From an uncultured Eubacteriaceae bacterium (lineage in GTDB: Bacteria > Bacillota > Clostridia > Eubacteriales > Eubacteriaceae): a stretch of 45,334 nt of DNA. The stretch lies in contig CALMRA010000044.1 of the NCBI GenBank assembly GCA_937872065.1, forward strand, positions 1 to 45,334. Reading direction: 5' to 3'. Numbering within the stretch: the first letter of the stretch is position 1; every line of letters begins with the position of its first letter. The notes below the pieces were generated by a model. The model did no database searches, was not told the DNA's origin, and was given only the letters and a program-made list of their open reading frames with translations. Shown one piece after another: positions 7,479 to 18,106 of this stretch. A program made the translations under genes and the position numbers.

Positions 7479-8289
7479 ACTTCGCGCCTTTTTCGAGTTC
7501 TTCAGGAGTGAGATTGTAAACCGCGTCTATCAGATAATTTCTGAACGTAGAGTTACCGTCGAGTTCGCTCATCCGGCTTTCAGCTTTTTCGCCGCACAGC
7601 CCCATCGCGCAGACCGCCGCTGCAGCCGCTTCGAACAGATCGTCCTGATTTGCAGTCAGATAGGCGGTGGTCATCGAGGAGAGCATACAGCCGCTGCCGG
7701 TGATCGTGCTCATCATCGGGCAGCCGTTTGTGATGCAGACGGTCCGTGCGCCGTCCGAGATGATATCGGTCGCGCCGGTGATGACGACGACAGCTCCGGT
7801 GCGTTCTGCAAAATTACGGGCAAGGGCAGCCGCGGCGTCGAGGGTATCCGCGGTTACAGCATCGGCCGCATCCGCATCCACGCCCTTCGTCGTGCCGGAG
7901 CCTTCCGCCAGGGTCTTGATTTCGGAGATATTGCCCCGGATCACGTCGGGTTTCACTTCGTCGAGAAGTCCCAGCGCGGTTTCCGTCCGGTAGGCTGAAG
8001 CCCCCGCGCCTACAGGATCCAGCAGGACCGGATGGCCCAGCTCCTTCGCCTTGCGGCCGGCCGCGTACATTGACGGAATGGTCCGTTCGTTGAGGGTTCC
8101 GATGTTGATGTTGAGTCCGCCGCAGATCGCAGTGATATCCGCCGCTTCGTTCATATCGTCCGCCATGATCGGCGAGCCGCCGCAGGCCAGCAGGATGTTC
8201 GCGCAGTCGTTGACCGTCACATAGTTCGTGATGTTGTGGACCAGCGGTCCCGCCGCTCTGACGTTTTCCAGCCGTTTCTTTAAATTCAT
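7465..8289 (-). CDS. thiM: Hydroxyethylthiazole kinase
   Basis: Phosphorylates the thiazole alcohol (THZ) for thiamine salvage. The 274 residues carry the family motifs HNITNYVT, NINIGTL, LDPVGAGAS and the C-terminal ATP-site TGSGCMLSS. The start at 8289 is chosen because TGAGG lies seven bases upstream, formed by the end of thiN; an upstream in-frame ATG at 8301 lacks this. Because no thiazole or pyrimidine biosynthesis genes (thiC, thiG, thiH) are in the operon, this is a salvage-type locus. Confidence 0.96.
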   Translation of the reverse strand: MNLKKRLENVRAAGPLVHNITNYVTVNDCANILLACGGSPIMADDMNEAADITAICGGLNINIGTLNERTIPSMYAAGRKAKELGHPVLLDPVGAGASAYRTETALGLLDEVKPDVIRGNISEIKTLAEGSGTTKGVDADAADAVTADTLDAAAALARNFAERTGAVVVITGATDIISDGARTVCITNGCPMMSTITGSGCMLSSMTTAYLTANQDDLFEAAAAAVCAMGLCGEKAESRMSELDGNSTFRNYLIDAVYNLTPEELEKGAKYELR

Positions 8290-8297
8290 TGTTTTCC

Positions 8298-8921
8298 TCA
8301 TTCTTCACTTTTATTTGACATCAGGATCATCAGGATACCGCTTCCGACGCTGATCCTCGCTTCGTCGTCCCGCCATTCGTTGCTGACGCCCACAGGCCAG
8401 GTGTTTGTGACCGTCGCATCATCGAGCGGGTATTTCGCGCCGCCTATGTTCACACCGGTACAGCGGTCGGTCATTGCAAAGACAGACAGCGACCAGCCCT
8501 TCCGCTTCGGCAGGACCACCTCCTTGTCCGTCATGAACAGCATGTCCGAATTTTCATCAGCCATCCGGACAAACAGCCCTCGTTCCACCGCGTAGCAGGC
8601 GGACTGGATATTCGCGAAGGTATGATCCAGCCTGAGACCGAGGGCGCTGGTGATCTCGATTTCGTCAAAGCCGTGTTCCACCGCATAGCGGACGGCGATC
8701 ATCGTGTCGGTGTCGTCCTTTTCTTTCCGGTAACGCTGGATCGGGATATCGGGATCGACGGTTCCGTCGTAGGAATCGAAGTCGCCGACCGCTAGATCCG
8801 GCACGATTCCGTCCCGTTTCGCGTAGCCGCAGCCCTTATCACAGGCGATAACGAAATCCTCCGGTCCGATCTCAGGTGCGGGCGTATAGACGCCGCCCGA
8901 TATGATCACGCATTTTTTCAT
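8298..8921 (-). CDS. thiN: Thiamine diphosphokinase
   Basis: Converts thiamine to thiamine diphosphate with ATP. The 207 residues have the N-terminal ISGG motif, CDKG and VGDFDS in the N-terminal domain, the acidic run KEKDDTD that binds metal and ATP, and LRLDHTFANI in the centre. First gene of the thiamine operon, with a GGAG site directly downstream of the riboswitch terminator. Its stop lies just inside the thiM ribosome binding site region, so expression of the two is probably coupled. Confidence 0.95.
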   Translation of the reverse strand: MKKCVIISGGVYTPAPEIGPEDFVIACDKGCGYAKRDGIVPDLAVGDFDSYDGTVDPDIPIQRYRKEKDDTDTMIAVRYAVEHGFDEIEITSALGLRLDHTFANIQSACYAVERGLFVRMADENSDMLFMTDKEVVLPKRKGWSLSVFAMTDRCTGVNIGGAKYPLDDATVTNTWPVGVSNEWRDDEARISVGSGILMILMSNKSEE

Positions 8922-8935
8922 ATTTTCTCCATAAT

Positions 8936-8962
8936 AAAAAGAGCCGCCCTCTGGCGGCCCTC
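8936..8962 (-). terminator. Riboswitch expression-platform terminator
   Basis: In the minus direction a stem of GCCGCC with GGCGGC, extended by wobble pairs, encloses a four-base loop and is followed by five T residues, 15-20 bp before the thiN start. Its position between the aptamer and the first gene marks a transcription-attenuating TPP switch. Confidence 0.85.
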
Positions 8963-8980
8963 CGTTAAAAGCAATCGTTC

Positions 8981-9066
8981 TGACTCCCTACGGCGGCATG
9001 ATCCGCATCAGGTCTAGGGTCGAAGCCGTATGCTTCCTCTCAGTCTGTGCGCAGACTCCCCTGTAT
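8981..9066 (-). ncRNA. TPP riboswitch (THI element)
   Basis: On the minus strand the conserved THI-box blocks occur in order: ACAGGGGAGTC, ACTGAGAGGA, GACCCTAGACCTGAT, GCGGATCATGCCG and CGTAGGGA. CTGAGA and ACCTGAT..GGATCATGCC are the pyrimidine-sensing and pyrophosphate-sensing parts of the aptamer. With the terminator immediately downstream, TPP binding should shut off thiN-thiM-thiE-thiD and the DUF1848 gene. Confidence 0.97.
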
Positions 9067-9074
9067 CTGTATCC

Positions 9075-9103
9075 ATTACACCCGATATCGTGAAAAAAGT
9101 CAA
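9075..9103 (-). promoter_or_regulatory. Promoter of the thiamine operon
   Basis: Reading the minus strand, TTGACT (9103-9098) and TGTAAT (9080-9075) are separated by 17 bp, a near-consensus sigma-A promoter. It ends just upstream of the riboswitch, placing the transcript start at the aptamer. Confidence 0.85.
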
Positions 9104-9192
9104 CATTCTGGAGTGACGCACTCATTCGGGTCAAAAATATTTTAAAACTCCCCGTTAATGAGTATAATAAGCGTAAGACAGGAGGGGAGACG

Positions 9193-10518
9193 ATGGAACA
9201 GCAGACATTTTTTACAGCGCAGGATTCACAGCCGCTTGCGGCAAGACTGCGTCCTCAGACTCTCGAGGAGTTTGCGGGGCAGAAACAGCTTCTCGGAGAG
9301 GGAAAGGTTCTGAGGCGTCTCATTGAAAGTGACCGGATTTCGTCAATGATCTTCTGGGGACCTCCGGGTGTCGGGAAGACGACGCTGGCGAGGATTATCG
9401 CGAACAAGACCCAGGCGAACTTTATCGACTTCTCCGCGGTGAACAGCGGGATCCGTGAGATCCGCGAGGTTATGAAGAAGGCCGAGAAGAGCAGACTCTA
9501 CGGCGGCAAGACCATCGTCTTCGTCGACGAAATCCATCGTTTCAACAAAGCTCAGCAGGATGCGTTCCTGCCCTATGTTGAAAAGGGAAGCATTATCCTG
9601 ATCGGCGCGACCACTGAAAATCCGTCCTTTGAGATCAACGGGGCGCTGCTGTCCCGCTGCAAAGTCTTCGTACTCAAGGAGCTTTCGACAGACGAGCTTG
9701 TCGGACTGCTGGAACGGGCGGTGACCGATCCGAAAGGCTTCGGAGACGAAAAGATCGAGATCGAACCTGAGATGCTCGAGGTGATTGCGAACTTCGCCAA
9801 CGGAGACGCCCGTTCTGCGCTGTCAACTCTCGAGATGGTCGTACTCAACGGCGAGACCGACGGCGATACGATCCGGGTGACGAGCGAGACTCTCGAGCAG
9901 TGCGTCTCAAAGAAATCGCTGCTTTACGACAAGAAGGGCGAGGAGCATTATAATCTGATTTCCGCTCTTCACAAGTCGATGCGAAACTCCGATCCCGATG
10001 CGGCGGTATACTGGCTCGCCAGAATGCTGGAAGCCGGTGAGGATCCGCTGTACGTCGCCCGCCGGGTCGTCCGGTTTGCCAGCGAGGATATCGGGCTGGC
10101 AGATCCCAATGCGCTGGAGATCGCAGTCGCCGCGTATCAGGCCTGCCACTTTATCGGAATGCCCGAATGCACGGTCCACCTGACCCAGGCCGTCGTCTAT
10201 ATGTCCATGGCGCCGAAGTCCAACGCGCTGTACACGGCTTACGAAACCGCGAAGCGGGACGCGCTCACCCAGCTCGCGGAGCCCGTTCCCCTCGTCATCT
10301 GCAACGCGCCCACAAGTCTGATGAAGTCTCTGGAATACGGGAAGGGCTATCAGTACGCCCACGATTCGGAGGAAAAGCTCACCAATATGCAGTGTCTGCC
10401 GGACTCACTCGAAGGCAGGGAATACTACATTCCGACTGAACAGGGAAAAGAGGCGCGCTATAAAGCGCGCCTCGAACAGATCAAAGACTGGAAAATCAGG
10501 CGGAAACAGAAGAAGTAG
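9193..10518 (+). CDS. rarA: Replication-associated recombination protein A (AAA ATPase)
   Basis: A clamp-loader-like AAA+ ATPase (RarA/MgsA family) acting at stalled replication forks. The 441 residues have Walker A GPPGVGKT at 56-63, Walker B VFVDEIH at about 109-115, sensor 1 in GATTENPSF and the arginine-finger region LLSRC, followed by the C-terminal oligomerisation region. RBS AGGAGGGG lies just before the ATG and a TATAAT -10 at 9163-9168. The 3' end overlaps the convergent EIIC pseudogene by 23 bp. Confidence 0.96.
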   Translation: MEQQTFFTAQDSQPLAARLRPQTLEEFAGQKQLLGEGKVLRRLIESDRISSMIFWGPPGVGKTTLARIIANKTQANFIDFSAVNSGIREIREVMKKAEKSRLYGGKTIVFVDEIHRFNKAQQDAFLPYVEKGSIILIGATTENPSFEINGALLSRCKVFVLKELSTDELVGLLERAVTDPKGFGDEKIEIEPEMLEVIANFANGDARSALSTLEMVVLNGETDGDTIRVTSETLEQCVSKKSLLYDKKGEEHYNLISALHKSMRNSDPDAAVYWLARMLEAGEDPLYVARRVVRFASEDIGLADPNALEIAVAAYQACHFIGMPECTVHLTQAVVYMSMAPKSNALYTAYETAKRDALTQLAEPVPLVICNAPTSLMKSLEYGKGYQYAHDSEEKLTNMQCLPDSLEGREYYIPTEQGKEARYKARLEQIKDWKIRRKQKK

Positions 10519-11738
10519 CGGCGCCGGAGCCGGAAGCTTCGGCCGGAGCAGCGATCATCGCAGCCGGAGCCGAAACTTCTGCAGTGACTGCACCGGCGGC
10601 CTGATCTGAGGAAGCTCCCGAACTTTCTTCCACGACATCGACGTTTTTGCAGAGTACGAAGGTCACGACAGCGGATATGATAATCGCAACTGCGACAGCG
10701 ACGGCTGCGGCGATGATGGTTCCTTCGAAGATCGGCAGCGCCAGTACGGTGGAATAGCCCATGACGTAGGCACGGGCGCCCAGCAGGCCTGCGGTAACAC
10801 CGCCTGCAGCGCCGCCGGCCATTACGCCGATCATTGGTTTTTTAAGAGGCAGGTTGATGCCGTAAATGGCCGGTTCTGTTACGCCTGCCACGATGCATCC
10901 GAATGCGATGGACAGTGCTTCCGTACGGAATTCCACGTCTTTAGAACGAAGCGCTACGCCGATGCAGGCGCCGCCTTCAGCCATGTTGTGGAGCAGGAAT
11001 GCGGGACGGAATACAGCGTCATAGCCGGGATTGACGAGCGCCTGGGTCATGAACGGAACGAGGGCCATATGCATGCCGCACATAACGAGCCACGGCAGGC
11101 ATGCAGCCAGCAGACCGACTGCGATCGGCGCAACTCTGTCTCCGAGGAAGCCGAAGGCGATTGCGAGGTAGTTTCCGAGGTAGCCGCCCAGCGGTGCGAG
11201 AACAACATAACCTAAGATCATCGTGACGGTTACGGTACCGAGACCGACGAAGATGGATTTAAAGATGCCGGGAACGATTTTGTTGAAGAATTTTTCCATA
11301 TAATACGCGCACAGCGCCAGCAGGAGAGCAGGAAGCAGAGAACCGGAATAGCTCATCAGCCGGACCGGAAGTCCCAGAAGGGTGACCGCTTCGCCCGCCG
11401 CTACAAGCGCGGTGTAGTTCGCGTGCAGCAGGGATGCCGCGCAGATCATCGCGTAGATAGGTGTGGCGCCGAGCTTTTTCGCTGCTCCGTAAGCGACGTA
11501 GATGGGCATGAAGAAGAATGCCGTGTCGGCTACGCCGCTCAGCAGGGTATACGAGGTTGTATCGGCAAAATCTGCCCATACAAGGGTGATCAGCAGGAGT
11601 ACGACCTTGAGCATGCCGCCCGCAACCAGGCCGGGAATCATCGGCGTGACGGATGCGGATACGAAGCCGATGACGGCGGAGCCCGCGCTCTTGAAGGTCA
11701 GGGGAGTTCCTTTTTTTCGCGTCTATCTGTTTAGCCAT
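10496..11738 (-). pseudogene. PTS beta-glucoside-type EIIC, frameshifted in an A7 run
   Basis: Permease domain of a glucose/beta-glucoside-family PTS. The ATG at 11738 reads MAKQIDAKK and then leaves frame at a run of seven A (plus-strand T 11711-11717). With six A the frame continues directly into GTPLTFKSAG and the full EIIC sequence. Conserved EIIC regions are present: SGVADTAFFFMPI, GMHMALVPF, VTEPAIYGINLPL and a Gly-rich late helix. There is no EIIB domain before it and no EIIA after it; the C-terminus is instead a 45-residue Ala/Ser/Glu-rich tail. An ATG at 11641 could start a shortened protein lacking the first membrane helix. It lies 60 bp after the GH1 pseudogene. Confidence 0.85.
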
Positions 11739-11797
11739 TTCAATATACCTTTCTTATTCTGATAATCTTTTGATTGATTATTTTGCTGCTGTATCGT

Positions 11798-13617
<1,820 letters not shown>

Positions 13618-14466
13618 ATGATTTTTGACAGAAACGAAAAGAAGGACGTAATTGCACTGCTGGGAGCAGGCAGTATGGGAACGGCGATTGTCAGAAGAAT
13701 CGCGGCAGGCAGAAAGATACTGCTGGGCGATATCAGCGCGGAAAATCTGGAAAAGGTATCGACGGATTTTCGTTACAGCGGTTACGATGTGGAAACCATG
13801 ATTGTCAACGCACTGGAAAAAGATTCCATCGAAGCCTTTGCACAGAAGGCAGCGGCCCTGGGCGATGTCATGTATTTCATCGATACAGCGGGAGCTTCTC
13901 CGAATCAGGCGTCGCCTGAACAGATCCTGAATCTCGATATGGTCGGGACCGGATACGCTGTCGATGCTTTCGGAAAGGTTATGGCCAGAGGCGGGGCCGG
14001 TCTTCTGATCTCAAGCCAGACAGGCTATATGATGCCTATCCCGTTTGACGTCGAATCTCAGATCCTCGCAGCATCGACAGAGGAGCTGATGGATATTCCG
14101 TTTATCAAGGAAACGGCGACCAATTCGGGAGCCGCGTATATCATCGCGAAGAGAGTAAACCAGCTTCAGGCGCTCAAGGCGGCGGCAACCACCTGGAAAG
14201 AACGCCGGGCGCGTATCAACTCACTGAGCCCCGGTATCATCGTGACGCCTCTTGCTTATGATGAGTTTGCAGCGGCAGGTGACAACTATCAGGCTATGAT
14301 CGACGCTTCAGCCGCAATGAGAACCGGCACCATCGATGAAATTGCAGAAGCGGGAGCTTTCCTTCTCGGTGAACATGCCGGCTTCATTAACGGAACAGAC
14401 CTGCTCATCGACGGCGGCACCATTGCTTCGATGCGTTCCGGTGTTTACAGCATTAATGTTCAGTAA
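13618..14466 (+). CDS. SDR family NAD(P)-dependent oxidoreductase
   Basis: A 282-residue short-chain dehydrogenase/reductase. The Rossmann glycine motif is GAGSMG (16-21) rather than the usual TGxxxGIG, and the catalytic pair is Tyr174-x3-Lys178 in AAYIIAK. SSQTGYM holds the likely catalytic Ser, and the C-terminal INGTDLLIDGG is typical of the family. An insertion of about 30 residues separates the Ser region from the Tyr, longer than in most SDRs. GGAG precedes the ATG. It is followed after 62 bp by a TetR gene, which may control it. Substrate unknown. Confidence 0.9.
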   Translation: MIFDRNEKKDVIALLGAGSMGTAIVRRIAAGRKILLGDISAENLEKVSTDFRYSGYDVETMIVNALEKDSIEAFAQKAAALGDVMYFIDTAGASPNQASPEQILNLDMVGTGYAVDAFGKVMARGGAGLLISSQTGYMMPIPFDVESQILAASTEELMDIPFIKETATNSGAAYIIAKRVNQLQALKAAATTWKERRARINSLSPGIIVTPLAYDEFAAAGDNYQAMIDASAAMRTGTIDEIAEAGAFLLGEHAGFINGTDLLIDGGTIASMRSGVYSINVQ

Positions 14467-14528
14467 ATTCTGACATATAATACGGGCAGAAAGACTCATA
14501 TTAATAACAGCAGTTTGGAGATCTGAAA

Positions 14529-15092
14529 ATGATACTTACCGGAAATGAGGACCTGCGCGTTCAGAAAACGATCGAGTCGGTTAAAAGCGCCTTTCATGAG
14601 CTTATCCTCGAGAAGGATTATGAGAAGATCACGGTCAAGGAGCTGTGCGAGCGGGCGAGGATCAACAAAAAGACCTTTTATACCTATTACGATACCCTCG
14701 GCGATCTTCTCCTGGAAATGCAGGAATCGGTCTCCGGCGAGTATCGCGAGCGGATCAAAGACTATACCCTTAAGGATATGGATAAGCTGGTCAGAGAATT
14801 CTTTGTGTTTTCTGAGGAACAGGGCGAATTTTACGAAAAGATCACCTGCGGCGGCAGCTATCTCCGGATCCGGGAACAGATGATCGAACGTGTCAACGCA
14901 GAACGGATCATTTACCCGGAGCTGTCCGGACTGGATAATGAAAAACGTGAAATTGTCGAAACATTTATATCGGAATCACTGCTGAGCATCTATCGAAAAT
15001 GGATTGAGAGCGGCAAGAAGCTTCTGGTGAACGATGTGATCCGTATTACGACCGATCTGCTCGTTGACGGTGTGAAACGATATACGAAATAG
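14529..15092 (+). CDS. TetR/AcrR family transcriptional regulator
   Basis: A 187-residue TetR-type regulator. The N-terminal helix-turn-helix is plain: KITVKELCERARINKKTFY followed by TYYDTLGDLLLEM. The C-terminal ligand/dimer domain is divergent, as usual. It sits directly downstream of the SDR gene with a TTGGAG ribosome site and is closed by a terminator at 15120, so the pair is probably one unit in which the regulator responds to the SDR substrate or product. Target and ligand are unknown. Confidence 0.92.
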   Translation: MILTGNEDLRVQKTIESVKSAFHELILEKDYEKITVKELCERARINKKTFYTYYDTLGDLLLEMQESVSGEYRERIKDYTLKDMDKLVREFFVFSEEQGEFYEKITCGGSYLRIREQMIERVNAERIIYPELSGLDNEKREIVETFISESLLSIYRKWIESGKKLLVNDVIRITTDLLVDGVKRYTK

Positions 15093-15119
15093 AACAGATA
15101 AAAGCTTATAGACAGTACG

Positions 15120-15152
15120 AACCGTTCAGACCACAAGTCTGAGCGGTTTTTA
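15120..15152 (+). terminator. Terminator after the TetR gene
   Basis: A stem with AACCG and TCAGAC on the left pairing with GTCTGA and CGGTT on the right (one wobble) around a five-base loop, followed by a T tract. Confidence 0.88.
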
Positions 15153-15254
15153 TTTGTGTTTTTTGATCGATGATTCTCTTAAGACGATGCAGTCAGTTAC
15201 ATCATTGCTGTAAATACTAATTAATTTCATCTTTAAAATTTTGTGGAAAAGCCG

Positions 15255-15310
15255 TTGACAGAAATCTTAAACAGTATTAATGTATTAGATAGATAGTACA
15301 GTAATACATT
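15255..15310 (+). promoter_or_regulatory. Promoter region with 9-bp inverted repeat
   Basis: TTGACA at 15255-15260 is a perfect -35, but the -10 is uncertain (TATTAA at 15275 or TAATGT at 15278). An exact inverted repeat, AATGTATTA (15279-15287) and TAATACATT (15302-15310), lies 14 bp apart over the expected transcription start, so it may be an operator. It is about 90 bp before the secreted beta-helix gene. The AT-rich stretch from 15153 to 15254 holds nothing else I can name. Confidence 0.5.
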
Positions 15311-15397
15311 GATACAGGGTGTGCGGATCTTTGATCTGCAGAAAGAACGATATCGGTAAATAAATCAGATTTCAGGCGATGATCCAGGAGAAGAAAA

Positions 15398-17440
15398 ATG
15401 AAAAAGGCATTCACGGCAACAGGATTCACAATGATTATGATGACAGTACTGATACTGTTTGCAATGGCACTGTACGGAAGCGGAGTAAAAGCGGCTGATA
15501 ATGAAGCGAAGACGATTCAGATCCAGCCCGGCGATCAATGTCTGGAAGTCTATGATGAATATTACACGATGAACGGCGGAGCAAAGCAGAACTGGACAGG
15601 AGATTACGTACTGACAGGTACGAATGTCAATGAAGACGGAACATCCAGCCCGTTTCAGGTTAAGGTCGACGGTTACCACAGTCTTAATCCAGATAGAAGT
15701 ATTACTCTGAAGGATCTTACGATTATCAATACTGAAGAAAGTGAAGAGTGCGCGTTCTATATAAACGAATGCTCAGCGGTTGAGCTTATTCTGAGCGGCG
15801 AAAACTGGGTCCAGAGCGGATCGGGCCAGGCGGGAATCAGAACAGGCATGGTATCAGGCTGCCGGTTATCGATAAATGGAGACGGCGAACTTCACGCTCA
15901 AGGCGGTGAAGATGGAGCAGGTATCGGCGGTGGTCGCAATGAGTCAGCAGGCGGTATCACAATCAACGGCGGCCGTATTGCAGCATATGGTGCAGGAGAA
16001 GGAGCGGGAATCGGCGGCGGGTTATTTGGATACGGGGATTATATATATGTCAACGGCGGGACTATCAGAGCTAAAGGGTATGGTACAGCTGATCATATAG
16101 GAAGAGGTTCAGACATTCCGCAATATGAGAGCGATAAGTTATTTATTCAGGTCACAGGCGGATCGATTGATGCAGATCCTCAAAATTATCTGTATCTTAA
16201 CGCATATAATAATTTAAACATGGAGGGCAGTCGTCTTACCCGTTATACGCTTAACCTGAAAGACGGTTTGGGAAATGCCGCAGCTGAGTGTTCTGTTCAA
16301 GATTTAAATATCGGCGGTTATACCGGAGTAAACGGATTAGTTGAACGCTTTGACTCCAGCAATTACGGCATTAAAGATATGCAGACTAATGCCGGCGGAC
16401 AGATCATTTTATATCTGGACGGAAATTCGATTCAGAACGGTACGAGAGTGACGTTATCCGCTGACGGAAAGACCTTTACCGGAATTCTCGACGGAACAAA
16501 CGCGGACCTCACGCTGCTGCAGTCTGTCACCCTTCAGGAAGGGAACCATCTGACGATCTGGAACGACGGCTATTACGTCGGCGCGGACACAGATCCCTCA
16601 GAATCCGAGAAGACAATGAATAATTCCGGTTATATCATCGACGGCGGACAGGCTGCCAGCGGTGTTACCGTTAAAAACGGTGCGGCAGATAAAAATATCA
16701 TGATCAGCGATCTGAATATCGACAGCGAAACGCCGTTTGTTATTGAAAACGCTGCGAGCGTAAATCTGACTGTTTCGGGGACGAATACTCTTCGTGCAGG
16801 CGACGGTAAAGCAGGGCTGCAGGTTTCAGAAGACGGTTCTGTCGTGATCGACGGGACAGGAAGCCTGCAGGCCTTCGGCGGAAGCCAGGGTGCAGGGATC
16901 GGCGGAACGGACGGGATGACAGCCGGGAGCATTACAATCAATTCAGCGGACATCACGGCAGTCGGAGGAACAGATGCGGCCGGGATCGGCGGCGGAAGCC
17001 ACGGCGCGGTTACCGGGATCGTCTTAAACGGCGGGACTGTTACGGCGGCAGGCGGAGAATCAGGTATCGGAATCGGAAGAAGCAGCTGCCTTACAGGAAA
17101 AATCACTGTCAATCCGGATGTAACGCTGGCCTGTGTATCAGGAATGAAATACGGGATTACGCCGCTTACCAATAACGTTTATCAGCAGCCGGTCGCGCAG
17201 CTGTCCTTTGCGGAACAGCAGACAGCCGGTAAGACGATCAGTCTTTCAGATTCCGTCAGTATTTCTCCTGTTCAGGATTTTCAGAAAGCTGCGTTTACGG
17301 TAGAATCGGGGAGCTACAGCGTACTGCTGGACGGCAGTCAGCAGGGCTATGACAGCGGTAAGGAAACGGTCTTTACGATCGGCGAAGGAATGACTTGTTT
17401 CAGCAGCCTGCAGAACTGTATTTCCACCGATAATCAGTAA
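15398..17440 (+). CDS. Secreted Gly-rich beta-helix protein with GAGIGGG repeats
   Basis: A 680-residue exported protein of unknown function. A signal peptide is clear: MKKAF, a hydrophobic core to about residue 28, and likely cleavage after VKA (32). The mature part has two similar blocks of parallel-beta-helix character. Block one (about 160-250) has GAGIGGG at 173-179 and 202-208 with alternating ITINGGRI/VNGGTI rungs; block two (about 480-580) repeats the pattern (GAGIGGT, AAGIGGG, GIGIGRS). Before each comes a stretch resembling a carbohydrate-binding-like fold. There is no LPXTG, no lipobox and no C-terminal membrane anchor, so it may be released or held non-covalently. Similar proteins occur widely in gut Firmicutes without assigned roles. 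Confidence 0.88.
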   Translation: MKKAFTATGFTMIMMTVLILFAMALYGSGVKAADNEAKTIQIQPGDQCLEVYDEYYTMNGGAKQNWTGDYVLTGTNVNEDGTSSPFQVKVDGYHSLNPDRSITLKDLTIINTEESEECAFYINECSAVELILSGENWVQSGSGQAGIRTGMVSGCRLSINGDGELHAQGGEDGAGIGGGRNESAGGITINGGRIAAYGAGEGAGIGGGLFGYGDYIYVNGGTIRAKGYGTADHIGRGSDIPQYESDKLFIQVTGGSIDADPQNYLYLNAYNNLNMEGSRLTRYTLNLKDGLGNAAAECSVQDLNIGGYTGVNGLVERFDSSNYGIKDMQTNAGGQIILYLDGNSIQNGTRVTLSADGKTFTGILDGTNADLTLLQSVTLQEGNHLTIWNDGYYVGADTDPSESEKTMNNSGYIIDGGQAASGVTVKNGAADKNIMISDLNIDSETPFVIENAASVNLTVSGTNTLRAGDGKAGLQVSEDGSVVIDGTGSLQAFGGSQGAGIGGTDGMTAGSITINSADITAVGGTDAAGIGGGSHGAVTGIVLNGGTVTAAGGESGIGIGRSSCLTGKITVNPDVTLACVSGMKYGITPLTNNVYQQPVAQLSFAEQQTAGKTISLSDSVSISPVQDFQKAAFTVESGSYSVLLDGSQQGYDSGKETVFTIGEGMTCFSSLQNCISTDNQ

Positions 17441-17646
17441 AATTGATGAAATTTTTCCGTACAACTTTGTCATCGCACTGCCCATACAGATGATTATAGT
17501 GGCGCCGTTATCACTAAGACTTGCCGGTCGTCCTGCGTCAATCAGCTAAATCGCAGATACAGGTACGAATCCGTTAAACGGCCGCCGGCACAGTCGTTTA
17601 TAATCGAAGCGGGAAATTAGAAGCCTGCATATCATTGACCATATCG

Positions 17647-17686
17647 GGGATGCTGTTAAAACTGACTATTGCAGCATTCCTTTTTT
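17647..17686 (+). terminator. Terminator after the secreted protein gene
   Basis: GGGATGCTG pairs with CAGCATTCC (one wobble) across a 16-base loop, followed by six T. It overlaps the 3' end of the RpiR remnant on the other strand. The 200 bp between 17441 and this hairpin show no gene. Confidence 0.75.
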
Positions 17687-18079
17687 ATTTCGTTTATTTG
17701 GAGTTTTTTTCCTCAATGTATCTTCGTCGGCGTTTCTGAGGTATTCGATCTGCTTGCTGTCGTTCATGTTGGTTACGATAAACTTGCCGTTGTAGCCGAG
17801 CTTGACCTGCAGATCGACCGCGGCCGTTTCCGAGAACATCAGTCCGAATGCGGCGACCTTTTCATAACGGACGAGATCCTCGACAAATCTGTCGATCGCT
17901 TCCCAGTCGAGGTTTTCATAGGCTGCTTTCAGATCCTCCTGAATCGTATGGAAGTAATCGTCCATGGAATGAGAGCCCATATAGCCCATCACATCCTCGA
18001 CAAAGTTAATTTTGTTATGGTATTTATTATCAGTGAAGGTGGCGGCATATCGAAAATCGACATAATTATCATATTTCAA
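17666..18079 (-). pseudogene. Remnant of a MurR/RpiR family regulator
   Basis: A 137-residue open frame covering only the middle of an RpiR-type regulator. The linker and start of the SIS sugar-phosphate domain are recognisable: NFVEDVMGYMGSHSMDDYFHTI, then DWEAIDRFVEDLVRYEKVAAFGLMFSETAAVDLQVKLGYNGKFIV when read in parts. The N-terminal HTH domain is absent, cut off near 18080, and the C-terminus ends in a short Lys/Arg-rich tail (NKRNKKGMLQ) instead of the second half of the SIS fold. It is therefore broken at both ends. It may have regulated a nearby glycosidase operon, which is inference. Confidence 0.65.
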
Positions 18080-18106
18080 AATCCAATAAAGAACCAGAGG
18101 TCACAA

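Noticed and set aside
11711-11717. Programmed ribosomal frameshift in the EIIC gene
   Set aside because: The required shift is +1, whereas the A-rich heptamer would favour -1, and no stimulatory structure or early stop arrangement is evident; a one-base indel is simpler.
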